Shown here in pieces: positions 1-8,235 of a stretch of 64,000 bases of DNA. Source of the DNA: Epilithonimonas caeni DSM 17710 (GTDB lineage Bacteria; Bacteroidota; Bacteroidia; Flavobacteriales; Weeksellaceae); NCBI RefSeq assembly GCF_000426465.1, contig NZ_AUFK01000009.1:62001-126000 (forward strand). Direction: 5' to 3'. The notes under the pieces are model-generated. The model worked only from the letters and a program-made list of their open reading frames with translations. It made no database searches and was not told the origin of the DNA. How positions within the stretch are numbered: position 1 is the stretch's first letter; the number at the start of each line of letters is the position of its first letter. The position numbers and the translations under genes were made by a program.

Positions 1-296
1 AAATACTTTCAAATGATAGCCTGGCAATTTCATTAGATAGAACACTCAGAAATATTGAGACCAGTTCAGACGAGTTGGTACAATTCACTTCAAAGATAAA
101 TAACAAAGACAATGTCATCTCCAAGCTGGCAAACGACCCACAACTTGGGAAGTCGGTCGATTCTATAATTACTAACGTTGAAAAAGGAGTTGATGAACTG
201 AGAGAGATAGAAAATGCCGCCAAACATAATTTTCTGTTGAGAGGTTATTTCAACAAAAAGAAAAAAAGGGACGAAAGAAAAAAAAATAGTGATTGA
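1..296 (+). CDS. MCE/MlaD-family protein, C-terminal fragment
   Basis: The frame is open from the window edge to a TGA at 294-296, so the start lies upstream and an internal TTG at 75 is not the real start. The visible 97 residues are helical and charged. They end in a region with FLLRGYF followed by a lysine/arginine-rich tail, which resembles the C-terminus of Bacteroidota MCE (MlaD-like) proteins. Those are inner-membrane-anchored periplasmic proteins of phospholipid-transport ABC systems. The MCE domain itself is outside the window, so the assignment rests on tail similarity only. Confidence 0.55.
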   Translation, partial: ILSNDSLAISLDRTLRNIETSSDELVQFTSKINNKDNVISKLANDPQLGKSVDSIITNVEKGVDELREIENAAKHNFLLRGYFNKKKKRDERKKNSD

Positions 297-846
297 ACCT
301 CTTTTATTATCTTAGCTCGTTCTTTGGGACAAGCCGGTCTTGGGTGATCTGCTATGCTTTCTTTAATACAAGTATAGCATATTTGGAACCGGTCACCTTC
401 ATCGCTTTTTCTTCTATCCTCAAAATTCCGGATATTATTCCAACTATAAAAACAATCTGTAAATCTTTGTACAAAGAACTCAGTAATTCATGACTTTGAT
501 CACTAAAAAAAATGATATGGTGCTGTCATTATTATCTCATTAAATGCAAAGTGCATCATCATTCGATTTGCGTAGATAACTATTTACTGCAAACCGTATA
601 GACAAAATTTTGATACTGACGACAATCAGATTCAATGATGATGAGCATCATTTAATTTCAAGTAAAGTTTACGGAACTTTGGAACACTTTAATAACGAAA
701 GGATTACGTAATCGATTTTCACAGGATCAAATCAAAATTAAAAATTGTTTAACCGGAAACAGCAGCATTGCTAAGTATGCTTATCATACTTTTTAAAGAT
801 CAGTATTACTAAAGCAGTTTCAAGTTTCCAAATTAAAAGTAAAAAA
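297..846. other. Intergenic region before the BON gene
   Basis: About 550 bases without a convincing gene; a 66-codon GTG frame at 293-493 has no recognisable features. Two hairpins are visible. One pairs 350-359 with 370-379 (one mismatch) and may end the upstream gene, although it has no T-run. The other pairs AAGTATG at 773-779 with CATACTT at 785-791 around a 5-base loop, in the presumed leader of the BON gene. No clean TAnnTTTG promoter was found. Confidence 0.4.
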
Positions 847-1509
847 ATGAAAACAAATTCAGAATTACAAAAAGACGTTCAGGATGCCATCAAATGGGAG
901 CCACTATTGCATTCAGCAGAAATCGGGGTGATCGTAAAAGACGGTGTCGTTACTTTAACAGGTACAGTTGACAGCTACATCAAAAAGACAGAAGCCGAAG
1001 ATGCCGCTAAACGAGTGGCTGGCGTAAAAGCTTTGGTTGAGGACATTGAAGTGAAATTTCCCAATTCCTTGTCAAAAACTGATGCCGACGTTGCTAATGA
1101 TGCTTTGGCAGCGTTAAAGGCGGACTGGTCTGTTCCGGATGAAAAAATAGTGGTAAAAGTTGAAGATGGATGGATCACTTTGGAGGGCGAACTGCCTTGG
1201 AATTACCAGAAAGAAGCCGCCAAAAGAGCGGTAAAATATCTTAAAGGTGTGAAAGGTGTAATTAACAATATTAAGATCAAATCTGAAGTGCACGATAAAA
1301 TTGAGCAGAAAGCAGTTAAAAACGCACTTAGAAGAAGCTCTATTGACGATAGCGATATCGATGTTTCAGTGTCAGGCACAACGGTAACATTGACAGGAGT
1401 TGTTAACTCGTGGTATGCCAAAGAGGAAGCAGCCCGTATCGCATGGAAAACGCCAGGTATATGGCATGTGAAAAATGAACTGGCTGTTGATTATGAATAC
1501 GCCTTTTAG
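847..1509 (+). CDS. Triple-BON-domain (OsmY-like) stress protein
   Basis: A 220-residue protein made of three BON domains in tandem, at roughly residues 4-70, 78-146 and 150-218. Each shows the GxVTLTG or GWITLEG strand pattern followed by an alanine-rich helix and a GV turn. BON domains are associated with phospholipid membranes and osmotic or envelope stress, with OsmY as the type protein. No signal peptide is visible, unlike periplasmic OsmY, so this copy is probably cytoplasmic. It is followed by a small basic protein, Dps and a SHOCT protein, a grouping that suggests general stress response. The ATG at 847 follows an A-rich stretch and begins directly at the first domain. Confidence 0.85.
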   Translation: MKTNSELQKDVQDAIKWEPLLHSAEIGVIVKDGVVTLTGTVDSYIKKTEAEDAAKRVAGVKALVEDIEVKFPNSLSKTDADVANDALAALKADWSVPDEKIVVKVEDGWITLEGELPWNYQKEAAKRAVKYLKGVKGVINNIKIKSEVHDKIEQKAVKNALRRSSIDDSDIDVSVSGTTVTLTGVVNSWYAKEEAARIAWKTPGIWHVKNELAVDYEYAF

Positions 1510-1537
1510 CAATCATTAGATTAAAAAAATCATTATA

Positions 1538-1735
1538 ATGAGATCAACAGATGATCAAAACAAATCAGGAGCGCAGGTATCGCATAAAACTGAAGGTCAG
1601 AACAACAAAAAAACACCTGCTCACTCCCAGGGATCTGCCAAACTCCCTATAGGTGTTACAAAGAATCAGGAGAAAGTTGCAAAACATGTGGCTGGACAGG
1701 CGCATTCAACAGGTATTCACAAAAGAAAACCGTAA
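1538..1735 (+). CDS. Small basic hydrophilic protein, unknown function
   Basis: A 65-residue frame beginning with ATG 28 bases after the BON gene and followed by a strong terminator at 1772-1806, so the two genes look like one transcription unit. The product is rich in Lys, Gln, His, Ser and Asn, has no hydrophobic segment and is probably disordered. No family was recognised. Operon position supports it as a real gene; low-complexity composition is the main doubt. Confidence 0.55.
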   Translation: MRSTDDQNKSGAQVSHKTEGQNNKKTPAHSQGSAKLPIGVTKNQEKVAKHVAGQAHSTGIHKRKP

Positions 1736-1771
1736 AGTATTTCAGTTTATGAAAGTCAGCATCCATGCACT

Positions 1772-1806
1772 ACTTAAAAGCACTGAATCATAAAGTGCTT
1801 TTAAGT
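1772..1806 (+). terminator. Terminator after the BON operon
   Basis: ACTTAAAAGCACT at 1772-1784 pairs perfectly with 1794-1806 (13 bp, 9-base loop). The 3' arm is T-rich rather than followed by a long T-run. Confidence 0.7.
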
Positions 1807-1927
1807 TTGCTTCTACATTTTAATTGGGTTTTAAAATACGATGCTAAATTTAAAAGTCATGGAAATAATAGACGGAGTCAAAAGCAATTTAAACTTACGT
1901 AAGCAAATTCTAAATAATAATATTATT

Positions 1928-2404
1928 ATGAAAATACAGATAGGTATAGGAGATGTTCATCGCCAAACTGTGGCAGATGAATTGATAAAAATATTGGCAG
2001 ACGAGAATGTTTTGTATATTAAAACAAAAAATGCCCATTGGAATGTCGAGGGGCGGGATTTTTATGAAAAGCATAAATTCTTTGAAAGCCAGTTCAGACA
2101 ATTGGATGAGGCAATAGACAGTGTTGCAGAAAGGATTCGTTTCCTGGGACATTATGCGCCTGCAACCTTAAGGTCATATCTGAACCTGACACATCTCACG
2201 GAACAGACAAGAGAAAAAAATGACAGCCAGGGATTTATTACAGAACTATTGGCAGATCATCAAAGTATCATCATTATACTGCGTGAACATATTAAAACTT
2301 TTGCTGACGAATTTCACGATGCGGGAACTTCAGATTTCATAACGGGTCTTATGAAAGAGCACGAGAAAATGGCATGGTTTCTACGCTCACATTTAAAAGA
2401 TTAA
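1928..2404 (+). CDS. dps: Dps-family ferritin-like protein
   Basis: Dps proteins form 12-subunit cages that oxidise and store iron and protect DNA in stress. The four-helix bundle is clear: the first helix has KNAHWNVEG with the ferroxidase histidine, followed by DEAIDSVAERIRFLG with the Asp/Glu ligands used at the subunit interface. The open frame can extend to an ATG at 1841, but the ATG at 1928 gives 158 residues starting MKIQIGI, the normal length and N-terminus of the family; the extra 29 residues have no Dps similarity. Its position after the BON terminator suggests a separate stress transcript. Confidence 0.9.
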   Translation: MKIQIGIGDVHRQTVADELIKILADENVLYIKTKNAHWNVEGRDFYEKHKFFESQFRQLDEAIDSVAERIRFLGHYAPATLRSYLNLTHLTEQTREKNDSQGFITELLADHQSIIIILREHIKTFADEFHDAGTSDFITGLMKEHEKMAWFLRSHLKD

Positions 2405-2408
2405 AATT

Positions 2409-2627
2409 ATGTTTTACGATTATTATAACTATCATTTCTGGGGAATGGACCTTATTTGGTGGGTTATTTGGTGCATCGTGATCTTCTGGATCTTTGCTAC
2501 ACCCTATGATATACCGGGACAAAGGAAAAAGAAGGATTCACCACTTGATCTGCTGAAAAAACGTTATGCTTCAGGAGAGATCAAAACCGAAGAGTATCAG
2601 GAAAAGAAAAAAATTCTTGAAGACTGA
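2409..2627 (+). CDS. SHOCT-domain small membrane protein
   Basis: A 72-residue protein starting 4 bases after the dps stop, so probably cotranscribed. An aromatic transmembrane helix lies at about residues 10-30. The C-terminal 30 residues are a SHOCT motif (LDLLKKRYASGEIKTEEYQ), a short oligomerisation module found at protein ends. Its function is not known; location suggests a role in the same stress response as Dps. Confidence 0.8.
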   Translation: MFYDYYNYHFWGMDLIWWVIWCIVIFWIFATPYDIPGQRKKKDSPLDLLKKRYASGEIKTEEYQEKKKILED

Positions 2628-2656
2628 TTCTACGAATAACATATTACTTTGCAAAT

Positions 2657-2701
2657 GCAGTCATCAACCCTTTTAATTAAAGGACTATTGGGACTGCTTT
2701 T
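2657..2701 (+). terminator. Possible terminator after dps-SHOCT
   Basis: GCAGTC at 2657-2662 pairs with GACTGC at 2692-2697, with an inner CCTTT/AAAGG pairing, followed by TTTT. The loop is long, so this is a moderate candidate. Confidence 0.4.
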
Positions 2702-2916
2702 CATATGATTACACTTGAAAAAAGAGATATGCTGTAACCAGAATTTATTGGAAACTATAAACATTAAATCTGTTATTCGAAATAGAATAGATGGGATTTA
2801 TGATTGCAGAAATTACTATGTAAAAAAAAGACCAGTTATTATCATAAAATTAATTGATAAAAAGCCTTTTTGTATAATTATATTAGGCATAAGTCTGCCA
2901 ATCTTTTCAAATAATT

Positions 2917-2924
2917 TATCTTTG
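2917..2924 (+). promoter_or_regulatory. nhaA promoter -7 element
   Basis: TATCTTTG matches the Bacteroidota -7 consensus TAnnTTTG exactly and lies 18 bases before the nhaA ATG, so the transcript would have a very short leader. No good TTG box is seen about 19 bases upstream. Confidence 0.6.
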
Positions 2925-2942
2925 TGTGAAAGTTGAAAACTA

Positions 2943-4295
2943 ATGGCAGAAAATAAAAAATATCCTATCGACAATGTGGTGGCTCCGATTCAAAAATTTA
3001 TACAGCATGAAAAATCGGGAGGTCTTGTACTTGGGATCAGTGTCATATTAGCTTTGATTTTGGCTAATTCTCCATTATCACATTCGTACCATCATTTTTT
3101 TGAACATCAATTAGGATTTGTTTTAGATGATTCTATTTTTATAAAGCTCAGTCTTCATCATTGGATCAATGACGGACTGATGGCGGTTTTCTTTTTTGTA
3201 GTGGGACTGGAACTCAAAAGAGAAATAGTAGCAGGAGAACTATCGGATCTCAGAAAGGCTCTTCTTCCAATTGCAGCAGCTATCGGAGGAATGATCGTGC
3301 CGGCAATTATTTATTTTTCTTTTAATTCTTCTGGGGAAGTCCGCCATGGATGGGGAATCCCGATGGCAACGGATATTGCTTTTGCATTAGGTGTTTTATT
3401 TTTGTTGGGCAGCAAGATCCCATTGTCCTTAAAGGTTTTTCTTACAGCTTTGGCTATTGTGGATGATTTGGGAGCTGTGTTGGTGATTGCATTTTTTTAC
3501 ACTTCAAACATTTCTGTATTGAGTTTATCAATTGGGATTGCAATTCTTTTGATAATGTATCTTGGAAACAGAATGGGCATCAGAAGTATTTTGTTTTATG
3601 CCATTTTAGGTATTGGCGGCGTCTGGACTGCTTTCCTATTGTCTGGAGTTCATGCTACAATTGCTGCGGTTTTGGCAGCATTTACAATTCCCGCTGATGT
3701 TAAAATAGCTGAAGATAATTATATCCGAAAGATTCAGAAATATCTGAATAAATTCAAAGATGCAGATTCTGACAATACAACGCCGACTCTTACCAATGAA
3801 CAGCTGCACATTTTGGATGAGGTGAAAAAAGATACGAACGAGGCAATTCCGCCTTTGCAGCAATTGGAACATTCTATGCACCCGTTCGTATCATTTTTTA
3901 TTATTCCGATTTTTGCTTTGGCCAATGCAGGAATTTCAGTTTTAGATATCGAACCTGAAAAAATATTCAGTACCAATGTTGCTTTAGGAGTTGCTTTGGG
4001 GCTTTTGGCAGGTAAAGTAATCGGAATTGTTGGTTTTTCCTGGCTTTGTGTCAAAATGAGAATCGCACCAATGCCAAAAGGAATGAACATTCGAAACTTG
4101 TTTGGTCTAGCGTTTTTAGGTTCAATAGGCTTTACAATGTCATTATTCATCACTTCGTTGGCATTCCAACATGAGGAGTATATGATCCAGGCAAAAATCG
4201 GAATCTTCATCGCTTCTATCATTGGGGGAATTATTGGTTATATCATCCTCGATAGACAATCTAAAAAATTGAAAGCCTATGAGCAGGATATTTGA
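2943..4295 (+). CDS. nhaA: Na+/H+ antiporter NhaA
   Basis: NhaA exchanges about two protons for one sodium ion across the inner membrane and supports pH and salt homeostasis. The 450-residue protein has about twelve hydrophobic segments. The ATDIAFALG motif is at residues 142-150, and VDDLGAV has the adjacent transport aspartates at 174-175. It is longer than E. coli NhaA (388) because of a hydrophilic insertion at about residues 255-305, in the cytoplasmic loop before the second half. A TAnnTTTG element stands just upstream, so it is probably monocistronic. Its neighbour is the Kdp block, another cation transport system. Confidence 0.95.
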   Translation: MAENKKYPIDNVVAPIQKFIQHEKSGGLVLGISVILALILANSPLSHSYHHFFEHQLGFVLDDSIFIKLSLHHWINDGLMAVFFFVVGLELKREIVAGELSDLRKALLPIAAAIGGMIVPAIIYFSFNSSGEVRHGWGIPMATDIAFALGVLFLLGSKIPLSLKVFLTALAIVDDLGAVLVIAFFYTSNISVLSLSIGIAILLIMYLGNRMGIRSILFYAILGIGGVWTAFLLSGVHATIAAVLAAFTIPADVKIAEDNYIRKIQKYLNKFKDADSDNTTPTLTNEQLHILDEVKKDTNEAIPPLQQLEHSMHPFVSFFIIPIFALANAGISVLDIEPEKIFSTNVALGVALGLLAGKVIGIVGFSWLCVKMRIAPMPKGMNIRNLFGLAFLGSIGFTMSLFITSLAFQHEEYMIQAKIGIFIASIIGGIIGYIILDRQSKKLKAYEQDI

Positions 4296-4639
4296 TTTTA
4301 TCGATTTTCAGAATGGAGAAGAAGATAAACAGAAAGTATATACTAACTCAGGAAGAAAATTGTGAGCTATAAAAAAATGCCTGAAGAGAAAGGAATTTCT
4401 GGAACTTGATTTAATCTTCGAAAAAATGATGTCTATTTGAAATCCGAAATTTTAGGCAAAATCAACAAAAAAAAGTCTGTCATTTCTAGAAAAGCAGATT
4501 GTAATCCACAATCTAAGTTCTGAGCTTGAAAAATACAAAATTGAAGACCTGATCGGATTCCAAAAATGTTCATATTCCGAATCTTTAGAAATATCATTAT
4601 TAAAAATATTGATTACATTTAACCCTATAATATTTTCAA
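4296..4639. other. Intergenic region before the sigma-54 activator gene
   Basis: About 340 bases, strongly A/T-rich, with stops in all frames and no conserved product. It may be the degraded remains of a gene, but nothing recognisable is left. Confidence 0.4.
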
Positions 4640-5986
4640 TTGAATACAATCCTCATCATCGACGACGAAGAAAAAATAAGAATATTGCTTTCCAGAATTA
4701 TCAGTCTGGAAGGTTTTGAAGTTTTTCAGGCCTCTGATTTGAAGAATGCCAAAAAGCGACTTGATATTTCAGATATCGATGTTGTTCTAAGCGATGTCAA
4801 ACTTCCCGACGGAAGTGGTGTTGAGTTTTCTAAGGTTATCAAAGAAAAACATCCTTCAACCGAAGTTATTCTTCTGACAGCTTATGGCAATATTCCTGAC
4901 GGTGTTCAAGCGATAAAAAACGGAGCTTTCGATTATATTACAAAAGGTGATGATAATAATAAAATCATTCCGCTTGTTTACAAAGCTGTTGAAAAAGTGG
5001 CGCTTAACAAACGCCTGATCCAGCTCGAAAAACAACTGGGAGATAAGCTTTCTTTTGATAATATCATTGGAAAATCAAAAACGATCCGATCTGCCATTGA
5101 TTCCGCAAAAAAAGTGGCAGCAACAGATGCGACCGTACTTTTAACAGGAGAAACGGGAACTGGTAAAGAAGTTTTTGCACAATCGATTCATAATGCGAGT
5201 AACAGAACTAAACATAATTTTATTGCGATCAACTGTTCTGCTTTTTCTAAGGAACTGTTGGAAAACGAATTGTTTGGACACAAAGCAGGAGCCTTTACCG
5301 GTGCTGTAAAAGATGCAAAAGGAATTTTTGAAGAAGCCAACAATGGAACGGTTTTCTTGGATGAGATCGGCGAGATGCCTCTGGATCTGCAGGCAAAATT
5401 GCTTCGTGTTTTAGAATCCGGAGAATTTCTGAAAGTTGGGGATAACAGACCTACAAAAGTTAATGTAAGAATCATAGCGGCGACCAACCGTGATTTGCAG
5501 AATGAAATAGAGAATGGCAATTTCCGTGAGGATCTTTACTATCGTATCAATATTTTCAATATTCAGCTTCCTCCGCTTCGTGAAAGGGTGATTGATATTG
5601 AAGAATTGGCAAAATATTTTTTGGCAAAATTCAGCCAGAAGGCAGGAAAGAAAATGACGGCCATTTCTCCCGAATACCTCGAAGCTTTGAAGCAACATTC
5701 GTGGAAGGGAAATATCCGCGAGCTTAGAAATGTCATCGAAAGAAGTATTATTCTTTCTGATAGTTTGGAATTAAGATCGGACACCCTTCCTTCGGAATTT
5801 CAAAAAAATAATTCTGCAAACTCAAGCTCAAAAACTTTATCTGCTTTTGAACTGGCAAGTGCGGAAAAAATCCACATTCAAAAAGTACTGAATTACGCTA
5901 ACGGAAACAAAACCAAAACTGCAGAATTATTAGGAATCGCGCTCACAACATTATACAGAAAAATAGAGGAATACCAGATTAAATAA
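4640..5986 (+). CDS. NtrC-type sigma-54-dependent response regulator
   Basis: Receiver domain (residues 2-115) with acidic pocket D8/D9 and phosphoacceptor D52. An AAA+ sigma-54 activation domain follows (about 140-370) with Walker A GETGTGKE at 170-177 and an intact GAFTGA loop at 217-222. The C-terminus is a Fis-type helix-turn-helix (about 405-447). The GAFTGA loop implies contact with RpoN holoenzyme. The start is TTG at 4640: a TAA lies four codons upstream and the protein starts exactly where receivers usually do. It is followed by a terminator and then the kdp genes, whose own locus carries a histidine kinase but no KdpE-type regulator, so this is the likely partner of the kinase at 13246-14976. 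Confidence 0.92.
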   Translation: MNTILIIDDEEKIRILLSRIISLEGFEVFQASDLKNAKKRLDISDIDVVLSDVKLPDGSGVEFSKVIKEKHPSTEVILLTAYGNIPDGVQAIKNGAFDYITKGDDNNKIIPLVYKAVEKVALNKRLIQLEKQLGDKLSFDNIIGKSKTIRSAIDSAKKVAATDATVLLTGETGTGKEVFAQSIHNASNRTKHNFIAINCSAFSKELLENELFGHKAGAFTGAVKDAKGIFEEANNGTVFLDEIGEMPLDLQAKLLRVLESGEFLKVGDNRPTKVNVRIIAATNRDLQNEIENGNFREDLYYRINIFNIQLPPLRERVIDIEELAKYFLAKFSQKAGKKMTAISPEYLEALKQHSWKGNIRELRNVIERSIILSDSLELRSDTLPSEFQKNNSANSSSKTLSAFELASAEKIHIQKVLNYANGNKTKTAELLGIALTTLYRKIEEYQIK

Positions 5987-6012
5987 AAAAACTATCATAA
6001 CAATAGTATCAG

Positions 6013-6037
6013 CCCTTTCATTTTGAAAGGGTTTTTT
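6013..6037 (+). terminator. Terminator after the sigma-54 activator
   Basis: CCCTTTCA at 6013-6020 pairs with TGAAAGGG at 6024-6031 and is followed by six T. It separates the regulator gene from the kdp transcript. Confidence 0.85.
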
Positions 6038-6150
6038 GTTTTAAAATATTAGATTAAATTTTAAGTTTCTGATAATTAGTTGATTGTGATTTGTTTTTCT
6101 ATCTGGAGTCGGATTTGACAATATCCTGGCATAACATAAAAAATTAGATC

Positions 6151-6264
6151 ATGCAAAAATGGAAGATCAGAATGTACAGAAGACTGAAATCTTGGCATCT
6201 ATTAGCAATCCTTTATGGACTTATTATATTCTTTGGAATAACATACAGAATTTTTAATCAATAA
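6151..6264 (+). CDS. 37-residue single-span membrane microprotein
   Basis: ATG-to-TAA frame starting MQKWKIRMYRRL, with a very basic N-terminus followed by one hydrophobic helix (about residues 16-33). By the positive-inside rule the N-terminus would stay in the cytoplasm. It is the first gene after the terminator and is followed 4 bases later by the next microprotein. No family was recognised; it may be an accessory subunit of the Kdp complex or a leader peptide. Confidence 0.5.
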   Translation: MQKWKIRMYRRLKSWHLLAILYGLIIFFGITYRIFNQ

Positions 6265-6268
6265 AACT

Positions 6269-6349
6269 ATGACACTCGTATTAACCATCTCTGGTATTGT
6301 ACTTTTTGTACTCTTTTTCCTAACCGTAAAATATTTTGAAAAGATATGA
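6269..6349 (+). CDS. 26-residue membrane microprotein before kdpF
   Basis: ATG at 6269, TGA at 6347-6349. The product is almost one hydrophobic helix (MTLVLTISGIVLFVLFFL) ending in a short KYFEKI tail. Its stop overlaps the kdpF start (ATGA at 6346-6349), which indicates translational coupling and supports its reality. It is the size of KdpF and could be a second KdpF-like subunit. Confidence 0.55.
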   Translation: MTLVLTISGIVLFVLFFLTVKYFEKI

Positions 6350-6423
6350 CTGCATTATTTATCATCGCCATTGCCGTATTTGCATATATGTGCTACGTGC
6401 TTGTAAAACCGGAAAATTTTTAA
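6346..6423 (+). CDS. kdpF: K+-transporting ATPase subunit KdpF
   Basis: A 25-residue single-helix peptide starting MTALFIIAIAVFAYMCYVLV and ending KPENF. The helix plus the KPE(N/K)F tail is typical of KdpF, which stabilises the KdpABC complex in the membrane. It overlaps the preceding microprotein by 4 bases. The 97-base gap to kdpA contains nothing obvious. Confidence 0.8.
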   Translation: MTALFIIAIAVFAYMCYVLVKPENF

Positions 6424-6520
6424 AAAGGACATAAAGTAATGATCGTAACGCTTAAAAATATTTCTGCAATTTAGAAATCATTGCAGGAGTTGAAAAGACA
6501 AAGTGACTTAATCAAAAAAA

Positions 6521-8218
6521 ATGAATACAGAAATTTTAGGAATTATATTGATGTTTACGTTGGTGGTATTACTCGCTATTCCACTAGGTCGATACATCGG
6601 TAAAATATTCAGTAACGAAAGAACTTGGCTTGACGGGATTTTTAATCCAATAGACCAACTATTTTATAAAGTTTCCGGCATCGATCCCGGAAAGGAAATG
6701 AACTGGAAACAACATCTTGGTGCATTGCTTACCATCAACATCGTTTGGTTTCTTATCTCTATGTTTGTGTTGACCAATATGAGTTGGCTGCCTCTCAATC
6801 CGGATAGCAATCCCTCAATGAGCGGAGATTTGGCATTTAACACCGCAGTAAGTTTTGTGACTAATACCAATCTTCAGCATTATTCGGGAGAATCCGGTTT
6901 ATCTTATTTAGGTCAATTAACATTAATGTTGTGGCAGTTTATTTCTGCAGGCTGTGGTATTGCCATTGCAGGTGTTGTCTTCCTTGCCATGAAAGAGAGG
7001 ACTACGGATAAGTTAGGAAATTTTTATTTCTTATTTATCAGAACCTGTACAAGGGTCTTGTTTCCTTTAGCAGTTGTTGTTGCTTCTTTATTAGCCTTTG
7101 GTGGAACACCAATGACTTTTGAAGGCAAAGACTCTATCACAACTTTGCAGGGTGACAAAGTAGAAGTGAGCCGTGGTCCAGTTGCAGGCTTTGTAGCGAT
7201 CAAACAATTAGGAACCAACGGTGGTGGATTTTTTGGCCCTAACTCAGCGCATCCGCTAGAAAACCCAAGTTACTTTACCAATATTGTCGAGACAGTTTCT
7301 ATTATGCTGATCCCAATTGCAATGATATTTGCAATGGGATATGTTTTAAGAAGAAAAAAACTGGCGTGGACGATTTTCGGGGTGATGACCATAGGGTTTT
7401 TGTTATTATTAATACCAACAATTATTAATGAAATAAACGGAAACCCAGCCATTGAAAAAATGGGAATTGCTCAGAATCTGGGAAGTATGGAGGGTAAAGA
7501 AGTTCGTTTCGGACCTGCAGCTTCTGCTTATTGGGCAATCAATACAACTGTTACAAGCAATGGCTCTGTCAACGCAATGCACGACTCGCTGACGCCGCTT
7601 TCCGGAATGAATACAATGCTGGGAATGATGGTCAATGCTTTCTACGGTGGTGTTGGCGTAGGATTTCTGAATTTTTACATCTTTATTATTCTTGCCGTTT
7701 TCATCAGTGGATTGATGGTTGGTAGAACACCTGAATTCTTAGGTAAGAAAATCGAAGCCAGAGAAATGAAAATCGCTATGATCATTGCACTTCTTCACCC
7801 TTTCTTGATTCTTACAGGAACTGCAATTTCAAGTTATATGGTGGCTCATGACCCTGATGATTATGGGAGTTGGTTAAACAACCCAGGTTTCCACGGTTTC
7901 AGTGAAATGTTGTACGAGTTTACATCCTCAAGTGCCAACAACGGAAGCGGTTTCGAAGGATTATCAGATAACAATCCGTTCTGGAATGTTGCCTGCGGAA
8001 TTGTAATGCTGATGGCGAGATACCTGCCAATAATTGGTCCGGTTGCTATTGCGGGAAGTCTTGCCTCTAAAAAATATATTCCTCAAAGTGCAGGGACTTT
8101 AAAAACAGATACAGCAACATTTGGTTTAATGGTATTTGCAGTTATCGCAATTGTAGCAGCGTTGTCATTCTTTCCTGCATTAGCCTTAGGACCCATTGCA
8201 GAATATTTTTCACTTTAA
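6521..8218 (+). CDS. kdpA: K+-transporting ATPase subunit KdpA
   Basis: KdpA is the potassium-selecting channel subunit of the high-affinity KdpFABC pump in the inner membrane. At 565 residues with about ten membrane spans it has normal length. Selectivity-filter loops are visible as [30 protein letters not shown] and [13 protein letters not shown]. The ATG at 6521 precedes the usual first helix. kdpB follows after 17 bases. Confidence 0.97.
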   Translation: MNTEILGIILMFTLVVLLAIPLGRYIGKIFSNERTWLDGIFNPIDQLFYKVSGIDPGKEMNWKQHLGALLTINIVWFLISMFVLTNMSWLPLNPDSNPSMSGDLAFNTAVSFVTNTNLQHYSGESGLSYLGQLTLMLWQFISAGCGIAIAGVVFLAMKERTTDKLGNFYFLFIRTCTRVLFPLAVVVASLLAFGGTPMTFEGKDSITTLQGDKVEVSRGPVAGFVAIKQLGTNGGGFFGPNSAHPLENPSYFTNIVETVSIMLIPIAMIFAMGYVLRRKKLAWTIFGVMTIGFLLLLIPTIINEINGNPAIEKMGIAQNLGSMEGKEVRFGPAASAYWAINTTVTSNGSVNAMHDSLTPLSGMNTMLGMMVNAFYGGVGVGFLNFYIFIILAVFISGLMVGRTPEFLGKKIEAREMKIAMIIALLHPFLILTGTAISSYMVAHDPDDYGSWLNNPGFHGFSEMLYEFTSSSANNGSGFEGLSDNNPFWNVACGIVMLMARYLPIIGPVAIAGSLASKKYIPQSAGTLKTDTATFGLMVFAVIAIVAALSFFPALALGPIAEYFSL

Positions 8219-8235
8219 TTCTTATCTATATCATA

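Noticed and set aside
293-493. 66-codon GTG frame after the MCE gene
   Set aside because: No family features, unusual composition, overlaps a hairpin and has no operon context.
703-716. ACGTAATCGATT before the BON gene, similar to the site at 38577
   Set aside because: Short AT-rich match far from a LacI gene; likely chance.
2715-2936. 73-codon frame before nhaA
   Set aside because: Starts with TTG, covers the nhaA promoter, and the product has no recognisable pattern.
3734-4222. 162-codon reverse frame inside nhaA
   Set aside because: Antisense shadow of a well-conserved gene.
6104-6118. Possible sigma-54 promoter before the kdp microproteins
   Set aside because: TGG and TTG parts are correctly spaced, but the essential GC of the -12 element is GA, so it was not listed as a promoter.
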